64,000 bases of DNA, from NCBI RefSeq assembly GCF_019880555.1, contig NZ_JAINVU010000005.1, positions 62,001 through 126,000 on the forward strand, written 5' to 3'. Positions 53,913-64,000 of the stretch are shown piece by piece (position 1 is the stretch's first letter; each line of letters starts with the position of its first letter). The DNA is from Hephaestia mangrovi (GTDB taxonomy: Bacteria > Pseudomonadota > Alphaproteobacteria > Sphingomonadales > Sphingomonadaceae). Both the position numbers and the translations under genes were made by a program. The notes under the pieces are model-generated. The model made no database searches. It had not been told where the DNA came from and saw only the letters and a list, made by a program, of their open reading frames with translations.

Positions 53913-54108
53913 GGCCCATCCTGCATCATTGCGACGCGGCTCCACATGACGGCGTGAGGCAGCGACAGAAGCCTGCGGCCGCTTGGCGATGCGCCATCCT
54001 ACCACAGGATGCCGGTGTCGCCGCGCTGACGGAATCAGGGCTAGCCCGGAGTGCCGGCCGATCGGCAGTGCGGCTGGCATGCGCCGCGTTCGCCGGGCGC
54101 CGGATGCG

Positions 54109-54792
54109 TCAGCCGCGTAGCCGGTATCCGATGCCCGGCTCGTTGCGAATGATCGAGCCGCCCGCCAGATCCTCACCCAGCTTTCGGCGCACGCCGCGAA
54201 CAGCAACGCGCAGATATTCGACGTCGTTTTCATGGCCAGGCCCCCAGACTTCGCGGAGCAGCTGACTGTGGGTGACGACCTTGCCCGGATGCCGGGCAAG
54301 CTCGGCGAGAAAGGCATATTCCTTCGGCGTCAGATGAACCTCTTCGCCGCGATTGAGCACCGTGCGGGCGTCGAGATCGATTTCGATCGCGCCAATCGTG
54401 AGCATCGCGGCATCGGTGCTGAGCGCGAGGCGATGGCGCAGGGCAGTGCGCACGCGCGCCAGCACCTCTTCGGTGTCGAACGGCTTGGTCACGTAATCGT
54501 CGGCGCCGAGATCGAGAGCGGCAACCTTCTGTTCGGTCGCGTCGCGTGCCGACACGACGATCAACGCGACACCCGCCGCCTTGAGTAAGGGAACGAGCTC
54601 GAGCCCGTCGCGATCAGGCAGACCCAGATCGAGCAGCACCGCCTCGGGCTTGTCGATCTGCACCGCGTTGAGCGCCTCTCGCGCGGTGCCCGCCTCGACG
54701 ATGCGGTAATCGCCGCGCGCCAGCGCGGCACCGAGCAGCTTGCGAATCGCCGGCTCGTCGTCGACCAGCAACAGCTTCGGCCTCGTGGTCAT
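54109..54792 (-). CDS. kdpE: KdpE, potassium-responsive response regulator
   Basis: 227 residues. Receiver domain with DD (LLLVDDEPAIRK), phospho-acceptor Asp55 in AVLLDLGLPDRDG and Lys in DDYVTKPFD; then an OmpR-type winged helix (HLTPKEYAFLAELARHPGKV, RVAVRGVRRKLGED, NEPGIGYRLRG). Its start overlaps the kdpD stop (ATGA). KdpE activates kdpFABC under potassium limitation after phosphorylation by KdpD. It is the last gene of the eight-gene kdp run. A candidate binding site is seen upstream of the operon. Confidence 0.96.
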   Translation of the reverse strand: MTTRPKLLLVDDEPAIRKLLGAALARGDYRIVEAGTAREALNAVQIDKPEAVLLDLGLPDRDGLELVPLLKAAGVALIVVSARDATEQKVAALDLGADDYVTKPFDTEEVLARVRTALRHRLALSTDAAMLTIGAIEIDLDARTVLNRGEEVHLTPKEYAFLAELARHPGKVVTHSQLLREVWGPGHENDVEYLRVAVRGVRRKLGEDLAGGSIIRNEPGIGYRLRG

Positions 54793-57455
54793 GCGGCCAT
54801 GTCTCCGGCACGGATGCGATCGGACGGGAAGTGGATCGTGAAGCGCGCGCCCTTGCCGTCCTCGCGATTGGCGGCCGACACGGTGAGGCCCATCGCCTCG
54901 GCAAAACCCTTGACGATGGCCAGACCCAGTCCTGTTCCTCCCTTGCGGTCAGAGCCTTCGATCCGCGTGAAGGTTTCGAAGACGCGCGCCAGGTCGTCGC
55001 CCGGCAGGCCCGGGCCTTCGTCGACGATGTGCAGCGACAGGGCATCGTGCCGGCGGTGTGCAACGATTTCGATCGCGCCCTCCGGCAAGCCGTATTTGGC
55101 CGCGTTCTCGATCAGGTTGATCAGGCAGTGGTGAAACAGCTGCGGATCGACGATTACGAACGGCAAGTCGGGGGGAATCCGGATATGCAGCTTATGGCCG
55201 GGCAGGATCCGCCGCAGATCGTGCACGGCAGCGCCAACCGCATCGACCAAATCGACCGGTTCGAGCGACTGATCAAGCGCGCCGGCCTCGATCCGCACCA
55301 TGTCCAGCAGGTTGGCAACGAAACGATTGAGCCTCTCTGCCTCGGTGCGGGCGGCCGCAAGCTGCTCGGCCTGGACGTCCGACGCCGGGGCGATCTCGCC
55401 GAGCGTGCCGAGGATCGTTGTCAACGGCGTGCGCAGGTCGTGGCTGACCGACGAAAGCAGCGCCGCGCGCAGACGGTCGCGTTCCTTGAGCTGGGTAACG
55501 CTCGTCATCTCGGCCTCGAGTTCGATTCGCTCGAGCGCCAACGCGGCCTGGTCGAGCAGGCTGAGCAGCAACGGCAGCTGATCCGATCGGATCGCCCCGG
55601 CATCGGGGCGCGCCAACCCCATGACCGCGCGCGCGTGACCGCCGGCGGACAGCGGATGGAACAGCCATTCCGATGCGGTCAGCGTCTCGGAGCTGCGGCC
55701 GGCGGGGCGGTTGTTCTCATAAGCCCAGCGCGCAGCGGCCTGCTCGATCGCGGCCAGCCGGTCTTCCGGGGGCACCGCCGCGATTACTTCCAGCTCGCCA
55801 TTTTCGGGGAACAACAGCACCGCGTGCGCATCGAGCAGCCGGCCGATCTCGGCGCACAAGAGCTGACCAAGCTCGTCGCGCTTGCTGATCGCGGTCAGTT
55901 GCCGGGCGAAGCCGGCGAGCGCGCTGTTCTGCGCTGCGCTCTCCTGCGCCAGCAGCGCCTGATCCCGCACCCTCGCGGCGAGCTGGCTGCTCGTCACCGC
56001 GACGCCAAGCAGCACCAGCACCGTCAGAATATTCTGGGGATCCTGAATGGTGAAGGTATGGGTCGGTGGAATGAAGAAGAAATTATAGGCAAGCGAGGAG
56101 ACCAGTCCGGTGATGACGCCCAGCCGCATACCGTAGCGGGTCGCGACGATCATCACCGGCAACAGGAACAGCAGCCCGACATTGGTGATGTTGCCTGCCG
56201 AGAACAGCGCGGTGCCAATCAGCGTGACGAACGCGGTCAGCGCCAGCGCGACGGCATAGTCGCGCGGGCGTCCCCAGCCGCCGTGCAGGCGCGACGGCCG
56301 GGTCCGGCGGCGGGGGTTGTCGGACAAAGGCAATACATGGACGGCGACGCCGGGCGTTTCGCGCACGACGCGGTCGACAACCGAACCATGGCGCAGCTCG
56401 AATAGCCGCGACCGGGTCGACTTGCCGACGATCAGTTGGGTCGCGCGCGCCTCGACGGCAAAGCGCTTCAAGCCGTCGATCACGGTTTCCGCCGGCACCG
56501 ATGCGACCTGCCCGCCAAGCTGGCTGGCAAGATGCAGTGTCGCCGCGATGCTGGCGTTCTCCGCATCGCCGAAGCGGCGTCCGCGTGGGGTTTCGATATG
56601 CACCGCGGTCCATGGCGCGCCCAGCGCGTCGGCCAGCCGCTTGGCGGCGCGGACCAGCGTGGCGGCGCCCTCCAGCTCGCTGACCGCGACGACGATCCGT
56701 TCACCGCCTGCCCAGGTGCCGGCGAGCGCATGCGCGCGCAGATAATCCAGCATCTGTGTGTCGACGGTCTGCGCCGCGCGGCGCAGCGCCAGCTCGCGCA
56801 GCGCTGAGAGGTTGGATTTGGAGAAGAAGTTGCCGAGCGCCCGGCTCGCTTCGTGGGGCACGTAAACCTTGCCATCACGCAGTCGCTGGATCAGCTCGTC
56901 GGGCGGAATGTCGACCACCTCGATATCAGCATGTTCGAGCACGCGATCAGGCAAGGTTTCGCGTACGCGAACCTTGGTGAAGGACGCGACGATATCGTTG
57001 AGGCTTTCGAGATGCTGGATGTTGACGGTCGAGAACACGTCGATTCCCGCCGCGAGCAATTCCTCGACATCCTGGTAGCGCTTGTCGTGGCGGCTGCCGG
57101 GGGCATTGCTATGGGCCAGCTCGTCAACCAGCACGAGCTGCGGTCGGCGGGCGAGCACTGCGTCGAGATCCATTTCCTCGAGCAAATGGCCCTGATGGTC
57201 GATCGTGCGCCGCGGGATGACCGGCAAGCCGCGGGTCAGCGCCTCGGTTTCGGCGCGGCCATGGGTCTCGACAACGCCGATTACCACATCGGTGCCGGCA
57301 TCATGTCGCGCCGCCGCCTGCTTGAGCATCTCATAGGTCTTACCGACGCCCGGCGCGGCGCCGAGAAACAGCTTCAACCGACCGCGGCCCTCCTGCGCGG
57401 CGGCGCGCAGCAGGGCCTCTGGATCGGGGCGGGGGTCGGGAGCGGCGTCGGTCAC
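54789..57455 (-). CDS. kdpD: KdpD, potassium-sensing histidine kinase
   Basis: 888 residues, the usual length. Order: KdpD N-terminal domain with Walker A ([18 protein letters not shown], about residues 30-50) and [20 protein letters not shown]; a universal-stress-like domain (about 250-370); four membrane segments of the DUF4118 type ([36 protein letters not shown]); a GAF-like region; HisKA with His672 in [11 protein letters not shown]; and HATPase ([26 protein letters not shown]). Overlaps kdpE and kdpC by four bases each. It senses low potassium/ionic stress and phosphorylates KdpE. Confidence 0.96.
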   Translation of the reverse strand: MTDAAPDPRPDPEALLRAAAQEGRGRLKLFLGAAPGVGKTYEMLKQAAARHDAGTDVVIGVVETHGRAETEALTRGLPVIPRRTIDHQGHLLEEMDLDAVLARRPQLVLVDELAHSNAPGSRHDKRYQDVEELLAAGIDVFSTVNIQHLESLNDIVASFTKVRVRETLPDRVLEHADIEVVDIPPDELIQRLRDGKVYVPHEASRALGNFFSKSNLSALRELALRRAAQTVDTQMLDYLRAHALAGTWAGGERIVVAVSELEGAATLVRAAKRLADALGAPWTAVHIETPRGRRFGDAENASIAATLHLASQLGGQVASVPAETVIDGLKRFAVEARATQLIVGKSTRSRLFELRHGSVVDRVVRETPGVAVHVLPLSDNPRRRTRPSRLHGGWGRPRDYAVALALTAFVTLIGTALFSAGNITNVGLLFLLPVMIVATRYGMRLGVITGLVSSLAYNFFFIPPTHTFTIQDPQNILTVLVLLGVAVTSSQLAARVRDQALLAQESAAQNSALAGFARQLTAISKRDELGQLLCAEIGRLLDAHAVLLFPENGELEVIAAVPPEDRLAAIEQAAARWAYENNRPAGRSSETLTASEWLFHPLSAGGHARAVMGLARPDAGAIRSDQLPLLLSLLDQAALALERIELEAEMTSVTQLKERDRLRAALLSSVSHDLRTPLTTILGTLGEIAPASDVQAEQLAAARTEAERLNRFVANLLDMVRIEAGALDQSLEPVDLVDAVGAAVHDLRRILPGHKLHIRIPPDLPFVIVDPQLFHHCLINLIENAAKYGLPEGAIEIVAHRRHDALSLHIVDEGPGLPGDDLARVFETFTRIEGSDRKGGTGLGLAIVKGFAEAMGLTVSAANREDGKGARFTIHFPSDRIRAGDMAA

Positions 57456-58048
57456 CCGGCCGCTTTTGCGCCCGCCGATGCCATCCTGTCGAGCGCGCGA
57501 TTAAGCAACAGCACGTTGACGCGCGGTTCACCGATGACGCCGAGCAAAGGCTGGCGGACATTATCCGCGACCAACTGGCGCACGCTCGCTTCGGGCAGGC
57601 CGCGTGCCTTGGCGACGCGCGCGGTCTGGAGAAAAGCCGCCTCGGGGCTGATGTCGGGGTCGAGCCCCGAGGCGGAGGCGGTCACCAGATCGGCGGGGAC
57701 GGTCCCTTCCGGTGATTTGGGCAGCGCGGCGAGATCGGTGCGGACGCGGTCGGCAAGCACCTTGCTGGTCGGGCCAAGGTTTGAACCCGACGACGCGGTG
57801 GCGTCATAGCCCGTTCCAGCGGCGGAAGGGCGGCTATGGAAATAGCGCGCCGAATCGAATTGCTGGCCGATCAGCGACGAGCCGACAACGTGGCCCTGGT
57901 CGCGGATCAGGCTGCCGTTCGCCTGAACGGGAAAGACGAGCTGGCCAATGCCGGTCAGCAGCGCCGGATAGGCGAGGCCGAGCAGCGCCGCGAACAGCAA
58001 CGTCATGACGATCGCGGGGCGCAGCGCGGCAGTGAGTTCCTTGGACAT
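57452..58048 (-). CDS. kdpC: KdpC, subunit of the KdpFABC K+ ATPase
   Basis: 198 residues. One N-terminal membrane helix ([20 protein letters not shown]) then the conserved periplasmic part: [71 protein letters not shown]. All are diagnostic of KdpC, the assembly/affinity subunit. It starts 12 bases after kdpB and overlaps kdpD by four bases. Confidence 0.96.
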   Translation of the reverse strand: MSKELTAALRPAIVMTLLFAALLGLAYPALLTGIGQLVFPVQANGSLIRDQGHVVGSSLIGQQFDSARYFHSRPSAAGTGYDATASSGSNLGPTSKVLADRVRTDLAALPKSPEGTVPADLVTASASGLDPDISPEAAFLQTARVAKARGLPEASVRQLVADNVRQPLLGVIGEPRVNVLLLNRALDRMASAGAKAAG

Positions 58049-58060
58049 CGGACGAGTTCC

Positions 58061-60094
<2,034 letters not shown>

Positions 60095-60105
60095 GGATGT
60101 GCCCT

Positions 60106-61809
60106 TCAGAAGGTCTGGCCGTGGATCATCGCGAGATGATCGGCGATCGGCCCGAGCGCGAGGCTGGGAAGGAAGGTGAGGCCGCCAAAGATCAGGATGA
60201 TTCCGATCAGCAGGCCGACCCACAGCAGGCCGGTGGTGGGGAACGAGCCGGCGGTCTCCGGCGTGTATTTCTTGGCGGCGAGGCTGCCGGCAATCGCCAG
60301 GATCGGCACGATCATGAAGAACCGCCCGATCCACATCGCGGCGCCGAGCAGGCCATTGTAGAACGGCGTGCCGGCGCTGAGGCCAGCGAAGGCGGAGCCA
60401 TTGTTGCCGGTCGCCGAGCTGAACGCGTAGAGGATCTCCGAAAAGCCGTGCGGCCCCTTGTTGAGCGGGCCGGCAAGCCCGGCGGGCAGCACCGCCGCCA
60501 GCGCCGAGAAGCCGAGGATGCACAAGGGCAGCACCGCGATCGCCAGCACCGCGAGCTTCACTTCGCGGCTCTCGATCTTCTTGCCGACATATTCGGGCGT
60601 GCGGCCGACCATCAAGCCGGCGACGAACACGGCGAGGATCGCAAACAGCAGGAAGCCGTAGATACCAGCGCCGACGCCGCCGATGACGATCTCGCCCAGC
60701 TGGATGTTGAACAGCGGGATCATGCCGCCCAGCGCGGTAAAACTGTCGTGCATCGCGTTGACCGCGCCGCATGACGCCGCCGTCGTCACCACCGAGAACA
60801 GCGCGGAGGCAGCGATGCCGAAACGCACCTCCTTGCCCTCCATATTGCCGCCGGGGACGCCGAGGTGATGAAGGATCGGGTTACCCGCGGCCTCCTGCCA
60901 ATAAGTGACGGCGATGCCGGCGATCAGCAGTGTCATCATCGCCGCGAGGATCGCCCAGCCTTGCTTGGTGTTGCCGACCGCCTTGGCGAAGCACCAGGTC
61001 AACCCCGATCCGATCGCCAGGATCGACACGATCTCGACGAAATCGGTGAGCGCGGTCGGGTTCTCGAACGGGTGGGCGGAGTTGGCGTTGAAGAAACCGC
61101 CGCCGTTGGTGCCCAGCATCTTGATCGCTTCCTGGCCGGCGACGGGGCCCAGCGCGATTGTTTGCTTTGCCCCTTCCAGTGTCATCGCATCGATACTGGC
61201 GGCGAAAGTCTGCGGCACGCCGCTGGCGATCAGGAACAGCGCGTAGATCAGGCAGATCGGCAGCAGCAGGTAGAGCGTGATGCGCGTGACATCGGCCCAG
61301 AAATTACCAATCGACCCCGCCTTCTGCCTGGCAAATCCGCGGAACAGCGCGAAGGCGATAGCGATACCCGTTGCCGCCGACAGGAAATTGTGCAGCGTCA
61401 GCGCAAGCATCTGGCTGAGGTTGCTCATCGCCGCCTCGCCCGAATACCATTGCCAGTTGGTATTGGTGGTGAAGCTGATCGCGGTGTTGAACGCGCCGTC
61501 GGAACCTACGCCGGGCAGATGGCGGGGGTTGAGCGGCAGCACGTCCTGCAGCCGCAGCACGGCATAAGTGAACAGCAGCGCGGCGAGCTGGAACAGCAGC
61601 ATGTGCAGCGCATAAGCGCGCCAGCCCTGTTCCTTGTTCGGGTCGATCCCGGCGAGCCGGTAAAAGCCGCGCTCGACCGGGCCGAGCATGGCGTGAAGCG
61701 GGGTCCGCCGCCCTTCATACAGCGCGAACAGCCATGCGCCGACCGGCCTGGCGAGGCCGATCACGATGGCGGCGAACAGGGCGATCATCGCCCATCCCTG
61801 GATGGTCAT
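60106..61809 (-). CDS. kdpA: KdpA, K+-translocating subunit
   Basis: 567 residues with ten membrane segments. Selectivity-filter-like loops characteristic of KdpA are visible: [73 protein letters not shown]. These four repeats form the K+ pathway. Eleven bases separate it from kdpB and ten from kdpF. Confidence 0.97.
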   Translation of the reverse strand: MTIQGWAMIALFAAIVIGLARPVGAWLFALYEGRRTPLHAMLGPVERGFYRLAGIDPNKEQGWRAYALHMLLFQLAALLFTYAVLRLQDVLPLNPRHLPGVGSDGAFNTAISFTTNTNWQWYSGEAAMSNLSQMLALTLHNFLSAATGIAIAFALFRGFARQKAGSIGNFWADVTRITLYLLLPICLIYALFLIASGVPQTFAASIDAMTLEGAKQTIALGPVAGQEAIKMLGTNGGGFFNANSAHPFENPTALTDFVEIVSILAIGSGLTWCFAKAVGNTKQGWAILAAMMTLLIAGIAVTYWQEAAGNPILHHLGVPGGNMEGKEVRFGIAASALFSVVTTAASCGAVNAMHDSFTALGGMIPLFNIQLGEIVIGGVGAGIYGFLLFAILAVFVAGLMVGRTPEYVGKKIESREVKLAVLAIAVLPLCILGFSALAAVLPAGLAGPLNKGPHGFSEILYAFSSATGNNGSAFAGLSAGTPFYNGLLGAAMWIGRFFMIVPILAIAGSLAAKKYTPETAGSFPTTGLLWVGLLIGIILIFGGLTFLPSLALGPIADHLAMIHGQTF

Positions 61810-61819
61810 AGGCTTATCC

Positions 61820-61909
61820 TCAGAACCGCTCGGGCCGGATCAGCACGGCGACGAGGTAGATGATCAGCGCGAGCACGGTTAGCCCGGCGAGCCACAGGTG
61901 GAGGGTCAT
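61820..61909 (-). CDS. kdpF: KdpF, small stabilising subunit
   Basis: 29 residues: [20 protein letters not shown], then AVLIRPERF. One membrane helix followed by the conserved RPERF ending that defines KdpF. It is too short for most gene finders. Located between the small upstream ORF and kdpA in the expected order. Confidence 0.93.
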   Translation of the reverse strand: MTLHLWLAGLTVLALIIYLVAVLIRPERF

Positions 61910-61919
61910 GGGCGTCTCC

Positions 61920-62003
61920 TCAGGCGCGGTCGCACAGCCGGACATAGGCCAGGGTAAGCAGGAACAGCCCGGCGAGCGCGCCGAGCCACAGCAAGTCGGT
62001 CAT
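61920..62003 (-). CDS. 27-residue membrane peptide upstream of kdpF
   Basis: MTDLLWLGALAGLFLLTLAY then VRLCDRA. One membrane helix with a charged end, built like KdpF but with a different tail. Its start overlaps the stop of the preceding 105-residue ORF (ATGA) and it ends ten bases before kdpF. Conservation as a separate gene cannot be checked here; the tight packing suggests that it is translated as part of the kdp operon. Confidence 0.65.
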   Translation of the reverse strand: MTDLLWLGALAGLFLLTLAYVRLCDRA

Positions 62004-62317
62004 CGTCCCGTCCTCGACGCAGTGGGTTTGAAACGCGCGTGGCGGCCGGGCACCACGACCAGCCGGAACAGCCCCTGCCCCTCGCCGAGCAGCGCCCAGC
62101 CGCATGCCCAGCTGATGACGGCGCCGGCGCCTGTCGCGAACTCACCGAGCGTCACGGGGTGCGCCGGCGGCCGCTGCACCATGCGATACAGCCACCACGC
62201 CGCCAGTGCGCACAGCCCGAGCAGCACGCAGCCCAGCCCGCGGATCGCAAGGTCAGCCGCCAGCCAGCGCTCCGCCGATTGCAGCCGCTGTACAATGTCG
62301 ATGTCGCGGGTCGTCAT
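62000..62317 (-). CDS. Small membrane protein at the head of the kdp operon
   Basis: 105 residues. Two membrane segments: LAIRGLGCVLLGLCALAAWW and a segment around FATGAGAVISWACGWALL; the C-terminus is basic. It is the first gene of the kdp run and overlaps the next small ORF by four bases. I do not recognise a named family; it may be an accessory protein of the Kdp system. ATG 62317 is 54-75 bases downstream of the candidate KdpE site. Confidence 0.7.
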   Translation of the reverse strand: MTTRDIDIVQRLQSAERWLAADLAIRGLGCVLLGLCALAAWWLYRMVQRPPAHPVTLGEFATGAGAVISWACGWALLGEGQGLFRLVVVPGRHARFKPTASRTGR

Positions 62318-62340
62318 CGAACATGATGTGCGACCGATCC

Positions 62341-62392
62341 GGATTAAGATTCCACGGGGAAGTTGGCGATCCGTGTAAAGATTCCATAAAGG
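62341..62392 (-). promoter_or_regulatory. Candidate KdpE binding site and kdp promoter region
   Basis: On the minus strand CCTTTATGGAATCTTTACAC at about 62373-62392 matches the T-rich TTTATA-n-TTTACA form of known KdpE sites. A related element GGAATCTTAATCC lies at about 62341-62353, so GGAATCTTnA occurs twice, about 30 bases apart. Both are upstream of the first gene of the kdp run and downstream of nothing on that strand. Confidence 0.55.
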
Positions 62393-62430
62393 TCATGGCG
62401 ACAAAGCGATCGCGCGCCTAGGGCGCAACA

Positions 62431-64000
62431 ATGGAACACGCGCCCGCGCATGACGGCCATCGGGAGTCGCTCCCCGCGCTCGCGATCGGCGCCGTGGGCG
62501 TGGTGTTCGGCGATATCGGCACCTCACCGCTCTACGCGCTCAAGGAAAGCTTCATCGGCCCGCACCCGCTGGCGGTCGATCAGGCGCACATCTTCGGTGT
62601 GCTGTCGCTTGTGTTTTGGACGATGACACTTATCGTCACGATCAAATACGTCTTCATCATCCTGCGCGCCGACAACAAGGGCGAAGGCGGCAGCCTGGCG
62701 CTGCTCGCGCTGATTACCCGCAAGCTCTCCGACCCGCGCTGGACCACAACAATCGTGATGATGGGGGTGATCGCCACCGCGCTGTTCTATGGCGACGCGA
62801 TCATCACGCCGGCCATCTCGGTGTTGTCGGCGGTCGAAGGGCTCGCGGTGGTCGAGCCCGCGCTGACCTCGCTGGTTGTGCCGATCGCGATCGCCATCCT
62901 TGTCTTCCTATTCGCGATCCAGTCGAACGGCACAGCGGCGGTCGGCAAGCTGTTCGGGCCGGTGATGCTGGTCTATTTTCTGGTGCTCGCGGTGCTCGGC
63001 CTGATGGGGATCGCCCAGGCGCCACGGATCCTGTGGGCGCTCAATCCTTGGTATGCGATCAATTTCTTTCTGCTCGATCCCGGTCTCGCGTTTCTCGCAT
63101 TGGGTTCGGTGGTGCTGGCGGTGACCGGGGCGGAAGCGCTCTACGCCGATATGGGGCATTTCGGGCGCAAGGCGATCATGATCGCGTGGCTCTATGTCGC
63201 GTTTCCGTGTCTGTTGATCAATTATCTCGGACAATCGGCGCTGTTGCTGGTCGACCCGACATCGGTGCAGAATCCCTTCTTCCTGATGGCGCCGCACTGG
63301 GCGCGGCTGCCGCTTGTCATCTTGGCGACGCTGGCGACGATCATCGCCAGCCAGGCGGTGATCTCCGGCGCCTATTCGATCTCGCAACAGGCGGTGCAAC
63401 TCGGCTATCTGCCGCGACTGCGCATCCTCCACACCAGCGCCAAGGCGGCCGGGCAGATCTACGTTCCGCTGGTCAATTGGGGGCTGTTGGTGCTGGTCGT
63501 GCTGCTCGTGCTCGGCTTCCAGAGCTCGAGCAACCTTGCCGCCGCTTACGGCATCGCCGTGACCGGCACGATGGTCATCACCGCGTGCATGCTTGGCGTG
63601 CTGACGTTCAAAATCTGGCGGTGGCCGCCCGCCGCCGCGGCGCTGGTGACCGGCGGCTTCCTGATCGTCGATGGCGCCTATTTCGCGTCGAACGTCACCA
63701 AGATTCCCGACGGCGGCTGGTTCCCACTACTCGTCGCCGGCATCACCTTCACCATACTCACCACCTGGGCTACCGGCCGCGCGCTGATGCGGCGGCGGCT
63801 GCACGACGGCGCGATGCCGGTCGAGGTCTTTGTCCGCTCGGCGGTCAATTCGGTTGCGCGCGTGTCGGGCACCGCCGTTTTCCTGTCGTCGAGCGCCAGC
63901 GATATCCCGCCGGCGCTACTTCACAACCTGAAGCACAATCATGTTCTGCACGCGCGCGTCGTGCTGCTGACGGTCGCTATAGAGCCGGTGCCGCATGTGC
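62431..64000 (+). CDS. kup: Kup, low-affinity K+ uptake permease, 3' end outside window
   Basis: 523 codons visible, no stop before the right edge; full Kup proteins are about 620-640 residues, so about 100 residues are missing. Start ATG 62431 ([20 protein letters not shown]). Family signature [20 protein letters not shown] is at residues about 20-40, followed by at least eleven hydrophobic segments, including [60 protein letters not shown]. Kup imports K+ by proton symport. It is divergent from the kdp operon across about 110 bases, so both potassium systems share one control region. Confidence 0.95.
   Translation, partial: MEHAPAHDGHRESLPALAIGAVGVVFGDIGTSPLYALKESFIGPHPLAVDQAHIFGVLSLVFWTMTLIVTIKYVFIILRADNKGEGGSLALLALITRKLSDPRWTTTIVMMGVIATALFYGDAIITPAISVLSAVEGLAVVEPALTSLVVPIAIAILVFLFAIQSNGTAAVGKLFGPVMLVYFLVLAVLGLMGIAQAPRILWALNPWYAINFFLLDPGLAFLALGSVVLAVTGAEALYADMGHFGRKAIMIAWLYVAFPCLLINYLGQSALLLVDPTSVQNPFFLMAPHWARLPLVILATLATIIASQAVISGAYSISQQAVQLGYLPRLRILHTSAKAAGQIYVPLVNWGLLVLVVLLVLGFQSSSNLAAAYGIAVTGTMVITACMLGVLTFKIWRWPPAAAALVTGGFLIVDGAYFASNVTKIPDGGWFPLLVAGITFTILTTWATGRALMRRRLHDGAMPVEVFVRSAVNSVARVSGTAVFLSSSASDIPPALLHNLKHNHVLHARVVLLTVAIEPVPHV

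Noticed and set aside
54831..56405. 524-codon open frame on the plus strand
   Set aside because: Antisense of kdpD.

Overview
The window is high-GC chromosomal DNA from an alphaproteobacterium, most probably a sphingomonad (Sphingomonadaceae). The reasons are codon use, a TonB-dependent receptor, Tat-exported oxidoreductases, a kdp operon preceded by two very small membrane ORFs, and short dispersed intergenic repeats of a sphingomonad-like type. This placement is an inference from gene content; there is no rRNA or other marker. I found no rRNA, tRNA, CRISPR array, complete insertion sequence or integrase.

Layout. 1-9015 (minus): two-partner secretion pair, a TpsB transporter and a giant TpsA adhesin with GLUG and MBG repeats that runs off the left edge. 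9.6-14.9 kb: small membrane protein, a winged-helix/Ser-Thr kinase/TPR fusion, and exported or membrane hypotheticals. 15.4-18.0 kb: MarR-isochorismatase-like-small membrane protein-MFS operon. 18.3-19.4 kb: His-rich secreted protein and a convergent gene. 19.8-23.2 kb: a TetR gene divergent from two flavin monooxygenases, one TetX-like and one frameshifted, with two inverted-repeat operators between them. 23.4-35.1 kb: probable polyamine catabolism (cytochrome c, exported protein, spermidine dehydrogenase-like Tat oxidoreductase, TonB receptor, succinate-semialdehyde-type dehydrogenase, tartrate/malate-type dehydrogenase, AsnC regulator, HAD hydrolase, class III aminotransferase). 35.2-37.8 kb: a decayed patch with a doubly frameshifted Pnkp-type ligase-domain fragment, an IS3 OrfA scrap and an AraC gene with an in-frame TAG. 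38.5-42.6 kb: SigK-like ECF sigma factor, RskA-like anti-sigma, fasciclin protein and two ferritin-like proteins. 43.1-45.0 kb: large exported protein of unknown role. 45.9-52.0 kb: defence-like island (HEPN-type protein, frameshifted HNH endonuclease, PLD nuclease, PtuA-like ATPase, PtuB-like HNH). 52.5-64.0 kb: CYTH-CHAD protein, complete kdpFABC-DE operon and a divergent kup gene cut by the right edge.

How they work together. The strongest functional units are the TPS pair, the TetR-controlled monooxygenase operon, the polyamine module, the sigma/anti-sigma/fasciclin/ferritin stress module, the three-gene PLD-ATPase-HNH operon (a possible extended Septu-type defence system) and the two potassium uptake systems sharing one intergenic region. 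Four genes carry single-base lesions (two frameshifted enzymes, one ligase fragment with two shifts, one nonsense codon); these are either real decay or assembly errors and need checking before function is claimed.
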